From Ilumatobacter fluminis (GTDB taxonomy: Bacteria > Actinomycetota > Acidimicrobiia > Acidimicrobiales > Ilumatobacteraceae), in contig NZ_SOAU01000001.1 in assembly GCF_004364865.1 (NCBI RefSeq), forward strand, positions 3,504,001 to 3,568,000: a stretch of DNA of 64,000 nt, in the 5' to 3' direction. The notes beneath the pieces are model-generated. The model did not search any database and was not told the origin of the DNA. It saw only the letters and a program-made list of their open reading frames with translations. The translations under genes were made by a program, and so were the position numbers. Within the stretch, counting starts at the first letter, position 1. The number at the start of each line of letters is the position of its first letter. Shown one piece after another: positions 24,883 to 32,558 of the stretch.

Positions 24883-25566
24883 ATGCCCGGTCACCACCTG
24901 CTCGTCGTCGACGACGAGGACAATCTTCGTTCGATGCTCGCGGCTGCCCTCCAGCACCACGGTTTCGACGTGTCCGAGGCGGCGAACGGACGGGAGGCCC
25001 TCGAGGTGATCCCCGCCCGACGGCCCGATCTGATCCTGCTCGACGTCATGATGCCCGAGCTCGACGGGTTCGAGGTGTGCCGGCGCCTGCGAGCCGACGG
25101 TGACCGCACGCCGGTGCTGTTCCTCACCGCCCGCGACGCCACGGAGGACAAGGTCCGCGGGCTGACCCTCGGCGGCGACGACTACCTCGAGAAGCCGTTC
25201 AGCCTCGACGAGCTGGTCGCCCGCACCGAGGCCGTGCTCCGTCGGACGAGCGCCGACAAGTCGCTCGACCGGATCCACCAGTGCGCCGACCTGCGCATGG
25301 ACGAGGACGCCCACCGAGTCAGTCGTGGCGGCGTCGACGTGGCGCTGTCGCCCACCGAGTACAACCTCCTCCGGTACCTGCTGGTGAACCAGGGTCGGGT
25401 GCTCTCGAAAGCCCAGATCCTCGATCACGTCTGGAAGTACGACTTCGGCGGCGACGGCGGTGTGGTCGAGACCTACATCGGCTATCTACGCCGCAAGCTC
25501 GACGACACCGAGCCGAAGCTCATCCACACGATCCGAGGCGTGGGCTACACCCTCCGCGACCATTGA
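24883..25566 (+). CDS. OmpR/PhoB-family response regulator
   Basis: A 227-residue two-domain regulator. The receiver domain (about 1-120) has the acidic pocket D10, D11, phosphoacceptor D54 in LILLDVMMP, Thr in VLFLTARDA and K in YLEKPF. The C-terminal winged helix (about 130-225) has LSPTEYNLLRYLLVNQGRVLSKAQIL, VVETYIGYLRRKL and IRGVGY. ATG at 24808 overlapping the CotH stop would add 25 non-conserved residues. I prefer 24883 because it gives the usual short lead before the first strand. It overlaps the kinase gene by one base. Two boxes in the region suggest that it controls the CotH/VTC genes and itself. Confidence 0.9.
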   Translation: MPGHHLLVVDDEDNLRSMLAAALQHHGFDVSEAANGREALEVIPARRPDLILLDVMMPELDGFEVCRRLRADGDRTPVLFLTARDATEDKVRGLTLGGDDYLEKPFSLDELVARTEAVLRRTSADKSLDRIHQCADLRMDEDAHRVSRGGVDVALSPTEYNLLRYLLVNQGRVLSKAQILDHVWKYDFGGDGGVVETYIGYLRRKLDDTEPKLIHTIRGVGYTLRDH

Positions 25567-26984
25567 TGAACCTGTCGCTCCGTTCGCGTCTGCTCGTCGG
25601 TATCGCCGCCGTCGCCGTCGTTCTCCTGGCCGTCTCGGTGGTCGTCACACGCACGACGCGCGACCAGCTGGTCGAACAGGTCGACGACCGGCTGGCAGCG
25701 CTCAGCCCGCAGTACGGCGAGCGTTCCGATCCACTCGGTGGCTATCAGCCTCGGCCGGCACAGCCGCCACCGTCGGACTACCGCGAGCGGGTCAGCGACG
25801 TCTTCGAAGGGTTCGTGGGCGACAACGGCGAACTGCAGGAGTTCTACCGGCCGACGGCCGGCGACTTCGGCGCGCCGATCATCGACGCCGACGACTTGCC
25901 CGAAACGGGCGGCTCGTACTTCTCGGTCGACTCGACGGCGAGCGGCTCGACCTACCGTGTGTACGCACAGCGCGGCGCCGACGGTGTCCTGATCACCGCC
26001 GTGCCGATCGACGACCTCGAGGCGACGATCGACCGACTCGTCCTCGTCGAAGTGCTCGGATCACTCGCGATCCTCGGCTCACTCGGGCTCGTCGGGTGGT
26101 GGGTGCTCCGCCTCGGTATCCGCCCGATCAAGGACATGACCGAGTCGGCGGAGCGGATCGCCGACGGCGACCTGACCGAGCGGGTTCCCGAAGGCGCTCC
26201 CGGCACCGAGGCCGGACAGCTCGCCGACGCGCTCAACCAGATGCTGACGACGATCGAGCGGTCGGTGTCCGATCAGGCGGCGTCGGAGGCCCGACTCCGA
26301 CGCTTCGTCGCCGATGCATCACACGAACTCCGCACACCGGTCACCACGATCCGCGGCTACGCCGAGCTGTACCGGCACGGCGGACTGGCCGACCAGGAAC
26401 GGCTCGACGACGCGATGAGGCGGACCGAGCAGGAGGCGGCGCGGATGGCCCGCCTCGTCGAGGACATGCTGACCCTCGCCAAGCTCGACGAGCACCGCCC
26501 GCTCGCATTCACGGACATCGACCTCGCGACGATCGGGAGCGACGCCGCCCACGACGGCCGGATCGTCGCCCCCGAGCGGACCTTCGACGTCGAGGCGTCC
26601 GGCGACACGACGGTCGTGGGCGACGACGACCGCGTCCGACAGGTCGTCGCCAACGTCGTCGGCAACGCCATCGTGCACACCGATCCCGGGGTCACGATTC
26701 ACATCTCCGCCGTCGGCGACGATGCAGGAGCGACGTTGACGGTGCGCGACGAAGGGGGCGGCATGCCGCAGGAGATCGCCGACCGGGTGACGGAGCGCTT
26801 CTTCCGCGCCGATCCCTCACGAACCCGTCATCGCGGCGGGAGCGGCCTCGGGCTGGCGATCGTCGACGCGACGGTCGCCGCACACGGCGGCACGGTGACG
26901 ATCGAGTCGGAGCCGGGCGTCGGCACCGCGGTCGCGCTGTGGTTCCCACGTTCGCGACCGACCGAGGCCGAGACCGCGCCGTGA
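25566..26984 (+). CDS. Sensor histidine kinase
   Basis: A 472-residue membrane kinase. There are two transmembrane helices (about 12-32 and 158-180) around a periplasmic sensor of about 125 residues, with no domain that I recognise. A HAMP domain follows (about 181-233). The dimerisation/phosphoacceptor segment is ASHELRTP (H253), and the ATPase domain has NVVGNAIVHTDPG (N box), DEGGGM, ERFFR and GGSGLGLAIV. Paired with the upstream regulator (TGATG overlap). A strong hairpin lies 20 bp after the stop. Confidence 0.92.
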   Translation: MNLSLRSRLLVGIAAVAVVLLAVSVVVTRTTRDQLVEQVDDRLAALSPQYGERSDPLGGYQPRPAQPPPSDYRERVSDVFEGFVGDNGELQEFYRPTAGDFGAPIIDADDLPETGGSYFSVDSTASGSTYRVYAQRGADGVLITAVPIDDLEATIDRLVLVEVLGSLAILGSLGLVGWWVLRLGIRPIKDMTESAERIADGDLTERVPEGAPGTEAGQLADALNQMLTTIERSVSDQAASEARLRRFVADASHELRTPVTTIRGYAELYRHGGLADQERLDDAMRRTEQEAARMARLVEDMLTLAKLDEHRPLAFTDIDLATIGSDAAHDGRIVAPERTFDVEASGDTTVVGDDDRVRQVVANVVGNAIVHTDPGVTIHISAVGDDAGATLTVRDEGGGMPQEIADRVTERFFRADPSRTRHRGGSGLGLAIVDATVAAHGGTVTIESEPGVGTAVALWFPRSRPTEAETAP

Positions 26985-27004
26985 AGACGGCCCCGTAGAC
27001 GCGA

Positions 27005-27034
27005 CGACGGGGGCGGCTGACGCCGCCCCCGTCG
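27005..27034. terminator. Bidirectional hairpin terminator
   Basis: A perfect 13-bp GC-rich stem with a 4-nt loop (TGAC) lies between the histidine kinase and the convergent H1-like gene. No T-tract on either side. Confidence 0.75.
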
Positions 27035-27056
27035 AGGTGCCCGAGTCGGTATCGGG

Positions 27057-27569
27057 TTACTGCTTCTTGTTGGCCGTCCGCTTGGCGGGGGCCTTCTTCT
27101 TGGCAGCTGCCTTCTTCTTGGCCGGTGCCTTGCGGGCAGGGGCCTTCTTCGCAGCTGCCTTCTTCTTGGCCGGCGTCTTCTTGGCGGCGGCCTTCTTGGC
27201 GGCAGCCTTCTTCTTCGCCGGGGCCTTCTTGGCAGCTGCCTTCTTCTTGGCCGGCGCCTTGCGGGCGGGGGCCTTCTTCGCAGCTGCCTTCTTCTTGGCG
27301 GCGGCCTTCTTCTTGGCCGGCGCCTTCTTCGCCGCCGCCTTCTTCTTGACGGCAGCCTTCTTCTTCGCAGGGGCCTTCTTGGCAGCGGCCTTCTTCGCGG
27401 CAGCCTTCTTCTTCGCAGGCGCCTTGGCGGCAGCCTTCTTCTTGGCGGCGGCCTTCTTCTTGGCCGGCGCCTTCTTGGCCGCAGGCTTCTTGGCCGCGGC
27501 TTTCTTCTTCGCTGGTGCCTTCTTGGCGGGCGCCTTCTTCTTGGCTGCCGCCTTCTTCGTCGCTGCCAT
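27057..27569 (-). CDS. Histone H1-like Lys/Ala-rich nucleoid protein
   Basis: A 170-residue protein made almost entirely of Lys, Ala and Pro, in irregular AAKK/APAKK repeats. It resembles the C-terminal tail of actinobacterial HupB and eukaryotic H1; such tails bind DNA non-specifically. The ATG lies 7 nt after the HU stop codon in a different frame, so the tail is encoded as a separate protein rather than a fused domain. The repeats make slippage and length variation likely. Assignment rests on composition and context. Confidence 0.8.
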   Translation of the reverse strand: MAATKKAAAKKKAPAKKAPAKKKAAAKKPAAKKAPAKKKAAAKKKAAAKAPAKKKAAAKKAAAKKAPAKKKAAVKKKAAAKKAPAKKKAAAKKKAAAKKAPARKAPAKKKAAAKKAPAKKKAAAKKAAAKKTPAKKKAAAKKAPARKAPAKKKAAAKKKAPAKRTANKKQ

Positions 27570-27576
27570 CAGCCGG

Positions 27577-27858
27577 TCACTTCTTGCCGTTGAGCGTGGT
27601 CTTGAGCGTCGAGCTGGCGGTGAACTTCATCGCCTTCGACGCCTTGATCTTCACGGGCTCGCCGGTCTGGGGGTTGCGGCCGGTGCGAGCGGCGCGCTTC
27701 GACAGGCTGAACGAGCCGATGCCCGGCCACGACACCTTGTCGTCCTTCTTGACGGTCTTGACGACCGTGTCCCAGTACGCATCGATCGTGCGCTCGGCGT
27801 CGGCCTTGGTGACGTCGGCTGCCTTGGCGACGGCCTCGACGAGTTCTGCCTTGGTCAT
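27577..27858 (-). CDS. hup: HU family DNA-binding protein
   Basis: A 93-residue HU protein. The N-terminal TKAELVEAVAKAADVTKADAERTIDAYWDTV helices, the VSWPGIGSFSLSKRAARTGRNPQTGEPVKI DNA-arm region with the RxGRNPQTG motif, and the KASKAMKFTASSTLK end make a complete HU fold without the basic tail found in mycobacterial HupB. ATG chosen because AAAAGGA lies 6 nt upstream; a 15-residue extension looks spurious. Followed after 7 nt by the H1-like gene. Confidence 0.92.
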   Translation of the reverse strand: MTKAELVEAVAKAADVTKADAERTIDAYWDTVVKTVKKDDKVSWPGIGSFSLSKRAARTGRNPQTGEPVKIKASKAMKFTASSTLKTTLNGKK

Positions 27859-28023
27859 GTGAATTCCTTTTCGGGTCGGTGACGGGGAGCGGTACTTCCA
27901 CATCCCCGTGCCCCTCGGGCATGGCCCATCAAACGCTTCAAACTACATCCCTGCAACTATCGATGTCGTTGCAGATGCAATCTGTCAATCGTGGGAGCCT
28001 TCCCCCGCAACGGTCTGGCGGCG

Positions 28024-28458
28024 TCACCCGTGTGGAAAATCGGCGAGCCCACGGCGCAGTTCGGCTGCTGTCGCAACCGCCTGACCTGGCTCGTACCGAC
28101 GACGCGGCCAGAAGAAGCCACGCAGCCCGTCGCCCTTCGAGCGCGGCACCACGTGCACGTGCAGATGGGCGACGCTCTGGCTCACGGTGTTGTTGTTCGC
28201 GACGAAGGTGCCCTGTGCTCCGAGCAGCTCAGGCAACCGGGCCGAGACGTGCTGGACACGCCGGTAGAACGGCCCGACGAGATCGTCCGGCAGATCGGCG
28301 AGCGTCACCACGTGCGTCGCCGGCACCATCAGGACGTGCCCGACGAACAGCGGCGAATGGTCGAGGAAGCCCACGGCGACGTCGTCGCGATACACCACGA
28401 CGTCCTCGTCGCTCCCCCCGATGATCCCGCAGAACACACATGCCGAGGTCGTCCCCAC
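28024..28458 (-). CDS. HIT family hydrolase
   Basis: A 144-residue histidine-triad protein. The N-terminal CVFCGIIGG resembles the zinc-binding C-x-x-C of HinT/AP4A-type enzymes. The middle FLDHSPLFVGHVLMVPATHV and the catalytic HLHVHVVPRSKGDG (HxHxHxx) near residue 100 are diagnostic. It probably cleaves nucleoside phosphoramidates or dinucleoside polyphosphates; the substrate is not known. GTG start at 28458 has TACGGT 8 nt upstream. The 165-bp stretch between this gene's stop and the HU start contains only the HU promoter region. Confidence 0.9.
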   Translation of the reverse strand: MGTTSACVFCGIIGGSDEDVVVYRDDVAVGFLDHSPLFVGHVLMVPATHVVTLADLPDDLVGPFYRRVQHVSARLPELLGAQGTFVANNNTVSQSVAHLHVHVVPRSKGDGLRGFFWPRRRYEPGQAVATAAELRRGLADFPHG

Positions 28459-28466
28459 GACCGTGC

Positions 28467-28472
28467 ACCGTA
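28467..28472 (-). promoter_or_regulatory. -10 element, leaderless start of HIT gene
   Basis: TACGGT ends 8 nt before the GTG at 28458. Confidence 0.4.
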
Positions 28473-28615
28473 CCGTCGGCCATCGCCCCAGGTCAGGGCA
28501 CAATCTCGATCGATCCACCGATCGGTCGCGGCGAGCCTGCTACAACTGGCCCCGTTGATGGGACCAGCTCTCTCCACGCAGGGACATCCGCCTGCATGAC
28601 CAGTCAGGGGTAACC

Positions 28616-29986
28616 GTGACCGACCTCCTTGGGCATGACCACGCCGCGCACGCCGTGGAGGAGGTGACCAGTCCCCCCACCACGAGGATCGTCTTCGACA
28701 CCTCGGTCCTGGTGGCCGATCCGCACTGCGTGCAGGCCTACGCCGACCAGGCGATCGTCATCCCCCTCACCGTCGTCGAGGAGCTCGACGGGCTCAAGAC
28801 CCGCCCCGACGACGTCGGCCGCGCCGCACGCACGGCGCTGCGCACGCTCGAGGAACTGCGGGTGCAGCACGGAGGTTCGCTCGCCGATCCGGTGCCGCTC
28901 AACGGCGGCACCCTCCAGATCGAGATCAACGGGATCCAGAAGCACCTCCTCGTCGAGCACGGGCTCGACCCGGCCGTCCCCGACAACCGGATCATCGGCG
29001 CCGCGCTGGGCCAGCGCAACCACGGGCCGACCACGATCATCTCGAACGACGCAGCACTCCGGATCAAGGCCGCTCACCTGGGCGTCGATGCCGCGGCCCA
29101 CGAGCCGGCTCGGGCCCGCACCGATCGCCCGAGCGGTTGGACGGTCCTCGACGTCAACTACGAGGTCGTCGACTGTCTCTACGCCGCGAACGCGGTCGAG
29201 GCCGAGGCGCTGGGCGACGACGCCGACCTCGTCAGCGAGAACGAGTTCGCCGTCGTCCGGTCGGGTTCGCAGTCGGCGCTCGCCCGTCGCATGGGCGACG
29301 ACCTCCGCCTGCTCGCTCATGCCACGCCCGAGCCGTGGGGTCTCCACCCCCGCAACAAGGAGCAGCGGTTCGCGCTCGAACTGTTGCTCGACCCCGACAT
29401 CTCGGTGGTCGCGCTCGACGGTCGTGCCGGCACCGGCAAGACGATCCTGGCGATCGCCGCCGCACTCGAACAGGTCGTCGAGCAGCGCCTGTACGAGCGG
29501 GTCGCGATCTACCGCCCCCTCGTCCCGGTCGGTCGGGCCGACGTCGGGTTCCTCCCCGGCGGGCTCGAGGAGAAGCTCGACCCGTGGATGTCGGCGATCC
29601 ACGACGCCATCGTCGCCCTCACCGATCGCAACAGCAGCCACGACGCCAAGCGCTTGATCGACGACCTCACCGCTCGCGGCCAGCTGAGCCTCGAGTCGGT
29701 CACCTTCCTGCGCGGCCGATCGCTCCAGCGTCAGATCGTCGTCATCGACGAGGCTCAGAACCTCGAACCGACCACACTGCGGACGATCCTCACCCGGATC
29801 GGCGACGGCACGAAGGTCGTGTTCACCGGCGATACCAGCCAGATCGACGCGCCATACCTCGGCGAGACGAACAACGCCCTGGCCGTCCTGACGAACGCAT
29901 TCGGCGGTCAGCCGTGTTTCGGACACATCACCTTGACGGCGTGCGAACGCAGCAGCGTCGCCAGCCTCGCGGCCGAGCTGCTCTGA
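28616..29986 (+). CDS. PhoH-like ATPase with N-terminal PIN domain (PhoH2)
   Basis: A 456-residue two-domain protein. The PIN-like ribonuclease domain (about 22-165) has FDTSVLVADP, VVEELDGLK and later acidic residues (DNRIIGAAL, SNDAALRIKA). The PhoH-type helicase/ATPase domain (about 230-456) has Walker A DGRAGTGKTI, Walker B IVVIDEAQNL and FTGDTSQID. Known PhoH2 proteins are RNA helicase/RNases. GTG start preceded by AGGGG. The 157-bp leader upstream is long and may be regulatory, but I recognise no riboswitch in it. Confidence 0.92.
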   Translation: MTDLLGHDHAAHAVEEVTSPPTTRIVFDTSVLVADPHCVQAYADQAIVIPLTVVEELDGLKTRPDDVGRAARTALRTLEELRVQHGGSLADPVPLNGGTLQIEINGIQKHLLVEHGLDPAVPDNRIIGAALGQRNHGPTTIISNDAALRIKAAHLGVDAAAHEPARARTDRPSGWTVLDVNYEVVDCLYAANAVEAEALGDDADLVSENEFAVVRSGSQSALARRMGDDLRLLAHATPEPWGLHPRNKEQRFALELLLDPDISVVALDGRAGTGKTILAIAAALEQVVEQRLYERVAIYRPLVPVGRADVGFLPGGLEEKLDPWMSAIHDAIVALTDRNSSHDAKRLIDDLTARGQLSLESVTFLRGRSLQRQIVVIDEAQNLEPTTLRTILTRIGDGTKVVFTGDTSQIDAPYLGETNNALAVLTNAFGGQPCFGHITLTACERSSVASLAAELL

Positions 29987-30024
29987 CTGCTCCGACCGGC
30001 CGGGGTGATGTCACACCCTCCGGT

Positions 30025-30030
30025 TAGGTT
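30025..30030 (+). promoter_or_regulatory. -10 element, leaderless start of exonuclease gene
   Basis: TAGGTT ends 7 nt before the GTG at 30038. Confidence 0.45.
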
Positions 30031-30037
30031 GGACGGC

Positions 30038-30640
30038 GTGGTGACCGCCGATGACCGCCCCGACGAACCGTCGAGCGTCGACGGCGCGCTGCCGGTCTTC
30101 TCGGTCGTCGACATCGAGACCTCCGGGCTGTCGACCAGCCGGCACCGCATCCTGCAGATCGCCGTGGCCCGCGTCGACGACGGCGAGGTCGTCGACGAAT
30201 GGTCGTCGCTGGTGAAGCTCAAGTGGCCGTGGCAGCGGGTCGGCCCACGGCGGGTGCACGGCATCTCCCGGCGCGACCTCAAGGGTGCACCCGACGCCAC
30301 CTCGGTGCTCGCCGAGTTCGCCGCACGCACCGACGGCACGGTGCTCGTCGCGCACAACATGAGCTTCGACTGGGGCTTCATCGAGCGCGCCGCCCGGGCG
30401 TACCGGGTCGATCTCACACCACCGCCGCGGGTGTGCACCCTGTGGCTCTCGCGGCGCCTCGACCCCGACCGCCGGCAGTCGCACCGGCTCGCCGACCTCT
30501 GCGACCGGTACGGCATCGACAACGACCGCCCTCACGACGCACGATTCGACGCACGCGCCACGGCACTCGTGCTCCCCAAGCTGCTGGCCGACCACGGCAT
30601 CACCGACGCCCACGGCCTTGCGCCGTTCTACGAGCGATAG
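30038..30640 (+). CDS. DEDDh 3'-5' exonuclease (DNA polymerase III epsilon-like)
   Basis: A 200-residue exonuclease. Exo I is SVVDIETSGLSTSRHRILQIAV (Asp and Glu near residue 25), Exo II is VLVAHNMSFDWGFI near 106, and Exo III-epsilon is RPHDARFDARATALVLPKLL near 170 (His and Asp). It probably acts in DNA repair or proofreading as a free-standing subunit. Upstream ATGs at 30005-30008 lie before the leaderless -10 and are less likely. The last 13 bp overlap the convergent pafC gene. Confidence 0.88.
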   Translation: MVTADDRPDEPSSVDGALPVFSVVDIETSGLSTSRHRILQIAVARVDDGEVVDEWSSLVKLKWPWQRVGPRRVHGISRRDLKGAPDATSVLAEFAARTDGTVLVAHNMSFDWGFIERAARAYRVDLTPPPRVCTLWLSRRLDPDRRQSHRLADLCDRYGIDNDRPHDARFDARATALVLPKLLADHGITDAHGLAPFYER

Positions 30641-31575
30641 CGCGCCAGCACGCTGCGGGCGGCCTCGCGCACGGCGTCGGCCAGGTCGGCCGGCTCGACG
30701 ATCTCGGCGCCCGGCCCCAGACGCAGCATCGTCCGCACGAACCAGCGCAGGCTGGCGACGGGCAGGGTCGCCTCGACCCAGCCGTCCGCGTCGGGTTCAC
30801 CGACGGCGTCGAACGGATATCGCTCCACGATCCAGAGAGCGTCCGGAGCGAGCCGCACGATCGCACGCGGGATGTCGGCGTCGACGAACCACTCGCCGGG
30901 CGTCGGGAGCGCTCCGTCGCCGGCGACGCCGGTCTCACCCGTCGACTCGACCGACTCGATCCGGTCGATCCGGAACGTCCGCACCTCGCCCGACCGATCG
31001 TCGTCGGCGCTCACGTACCACTCGCCCCGATCCGTGAACAGCTGACGGGGGACGATCGATCGCTCGGTGACCTCGTCGCGCGAGGCGCTCCAGTAGTCGA
31101 TCCGGAGTCGCTCGGCAGCGGCGATCGCGTCGGCGAGCCGATCCGCCGACTCGGGCCGCTCGAGCTCGACACGGATCCGGTTCGTGTCGTCCTCGCCGAG
31201 GGCACGGGCCAGCTTGTCGAGTCCTCGGCCGAGCGGGCCGTCGGGATCGGCCCCGGGCAGTTGCATCGCCGCACGTCCGGCCGCGAGCAGCTCCCAGGCC
31301 TCGACCGAGTTCAGACGCAATGGCCGCGTGAACAGGCGCGGCACGCCGACCCAGATCATTCCGTCGTCGATGAAGACGTCGATCATTTCGTCGACGAACG
31401 GAGGGAGACCACACATCGCTGCGAGCTCGAGGTCGCGGGCGACGTCGTTCTCACTCAGGCCGAAGTGGTCGGCGGCCTCCGCCACGGGCACCTCGCCGCG
31501 CTCCATCAGCCACGGCAGCATGACGAGCAACCGACGAAGTCGATCTTCGGCCCCACGTGGCCCTCGTCGGCTCAT
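30628..31575 (-). CDS. pafC: WYL-domain transcriptional regulator PafC
   Basis: A 315-residue regulator. The N-terminal winged helix has LRRLLVMLPWLMERGEVPVAEAADHFGLSENDV (about 10-45). The WYL domain (about 145-230) has LRIDYWSASRDEVTERSIVPRQLFTDRGEWYVSADDDRSGEVRTFRIDRIES, and the WYL C-terminal extension follows. PafB and PafC form a heterodimer that senses DNA damage (single-stranded DNA) and activates repair genes in actinobacteria. ATG overlaps the pafB stop (ATGA), fixing the start and the pairing. Usually linked to the Pup-proteasome locus; no such genes are in this window. Confidence 0.88.
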   Translation of the reverse strand: MSRRGPRGAEDRLRRLLVMLPWLMERGEVPVAEAADHFGLSENDVARDLELAAMCGLPPFVDEMIDVFIDDGMIWVGVPRLFTRPLRLNSVEAWELLAAGRAAMQLPGADPDGPLGRGLDKLARALGEDDTNRIRVELERPESADRLADAIAAAERLRIDYWSASRDEVTERSIVPRQLFTDRGEWYVSADDDRSGEVRTFRIDRIESVESTGETGVAGDGALPTPGEWFVDADIPRAIVRLAPDALWIVERYPFDAVGEPDADGWVEATLPVASLRWFVRTMLRLGPGAEIVEPADLADAVREAARSVLARYRS

Positions 31576-32501
31576 GCCATCGCCTCCAGCCATCCGATCA
31601 CGTCGGCTCGCACGTCGTCCGGGCCGAGGACTTCTGCGTGGTCGACGAATCCGAGCACCCACGACCGAAACGCCGGGAGGTTCGCACACGGCACGCGGAC
31701 GACGACCGCGCCGTCGTCGGTGCGGTCGAGCACTCGATCGTCGCCGAGTTCGCGGATCACGGTCGCGGCACGTCCGACGTCGATCCGGACCGTCGCCTCG
31801 GTCACGTCACCGGACGCCCCGATCAGCTTCGGATCGTCGGGCACGGCGTCGCGCGGGTCGAAGTCGTCCGGCCGGGTGACCGTGGCCGGCCCGTCGAGCG
31901 TCACGTCGCCGACGATCCGGTCGATCCGGTACGTTCGGCGGGCGTCCCGCTCGTGATCGTGTCCGACCAGGTACCAGAAGCCCGAACGGAGCAGCACGCC
32001 CCACGGGTCGACCCGACGGTCGACGTCGCGGTACCGGAACCGGACCGACGAGCCGCCCGACACCGCTTCGCGCAGTGCCGGGAGTGCTGCGGCGTCGGGC
32101 ACGACGGCGGCGACGGCTGCCCCGCTGTCGAGCACACCGCCGCCGATCTTCCACATCGCCTCCTGGCCGCTCGACGATCCGGGGCGGGTCGCGGCCATCG
32201 CCACCTGGAGCGCCCGGGTCTCGTCGGGGTCGAGTTCGAGGCCCTGGAGCTCGTAGCGGTCACGGTCGATCCAGTAGCGGGTCTGGCCGGCTTGATCGGT
32301 GCCGCTCAGGATCTCCTGCTCGATCGGCACGCCGATGTCGCGCAGCGCCGCCTTGTCACGCTCGAACGCGCCACGTCGTGCGCCGGCCTTGTCGGGATAC
32401 TGCCCGACGAGTTCGTCGGCGATCTGGGTGAGGCTCAACGGTTGGCGCGTCTCGAGGAGCAGCGCCAACAGGTTGGTCAGACGTTCGACTCGGTCGGCCA
32501 T
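31572..32501 (-). CDS. pafB: WYL-domain transcriptional regulator PafB
   Basis: A 309-residue regulator with an N-terminal helix-turn-helix (RLTNLLALLLETRQPLSLTQIADELVGQYPDKAGARRGAFERDKAALRDIG, about 6-60). The WYL domain (about 145-230) includes RFRYRDVDRRVDPWGVLLRSGFWYLVGHDHERDARRTYRIDRI. The KAGARRGAFERDKAALRD segment is typical of PafB. It is the first gene of the pafBC operon. TAGACA and a GGGGG ribosome site precede the ATG. Divergent from the large BTAD regulator, with 57 bp shared between the two promoters. Confidence 0.88.
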   Translation of the reverse strand: MADRVERLTNLLALLLETRQPLSLTQIADELVGQYPDKAGARRGAFERDKAALRDIGVPIEQEILSGTDQAGQTRYWIDRDRYELQGLELDPDETRALQVAMAATRPGSSSGQEAMWKIGGGVLDSGAAVAAVVPDAAALPALREAVSGGSSVRFRYRDVDRRVDPWGVLLRSGFWYLVGHDHERDARRTYRIDRIVGDVTLDGPATVTRPDDFDPRDAVPDDPKLIGASGDVTEATVRIDVGRAATVIRELGDDRVLDRTDDGAVVVRVPCANLPAFRSWVLGFVDHAEVLGPDDVRADVIGWLEAMA

Positions 32502-32558
32502 GGCCCCCTTTGTCTAGCGGGTCGAACCGACCCACCGCACCGTGCTAGAACCGGAGGG

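Noticed and set aside
27037-27882. Plus-strand 281-residue frame rich in Phe, Leu and Ala
   Set aside because: It is the antisense of the Lys/Ala-rich H1-like gene and HU; its hydrophobic pattern is the complement of AAG/GCC codons.
28473-28615. Riboswitch before the PhoH-like gene
   Set aside because: I looked for known conserved cores (c-di-AMP, cobalamin, SAM types) and found none that I could support; only short hairpins.
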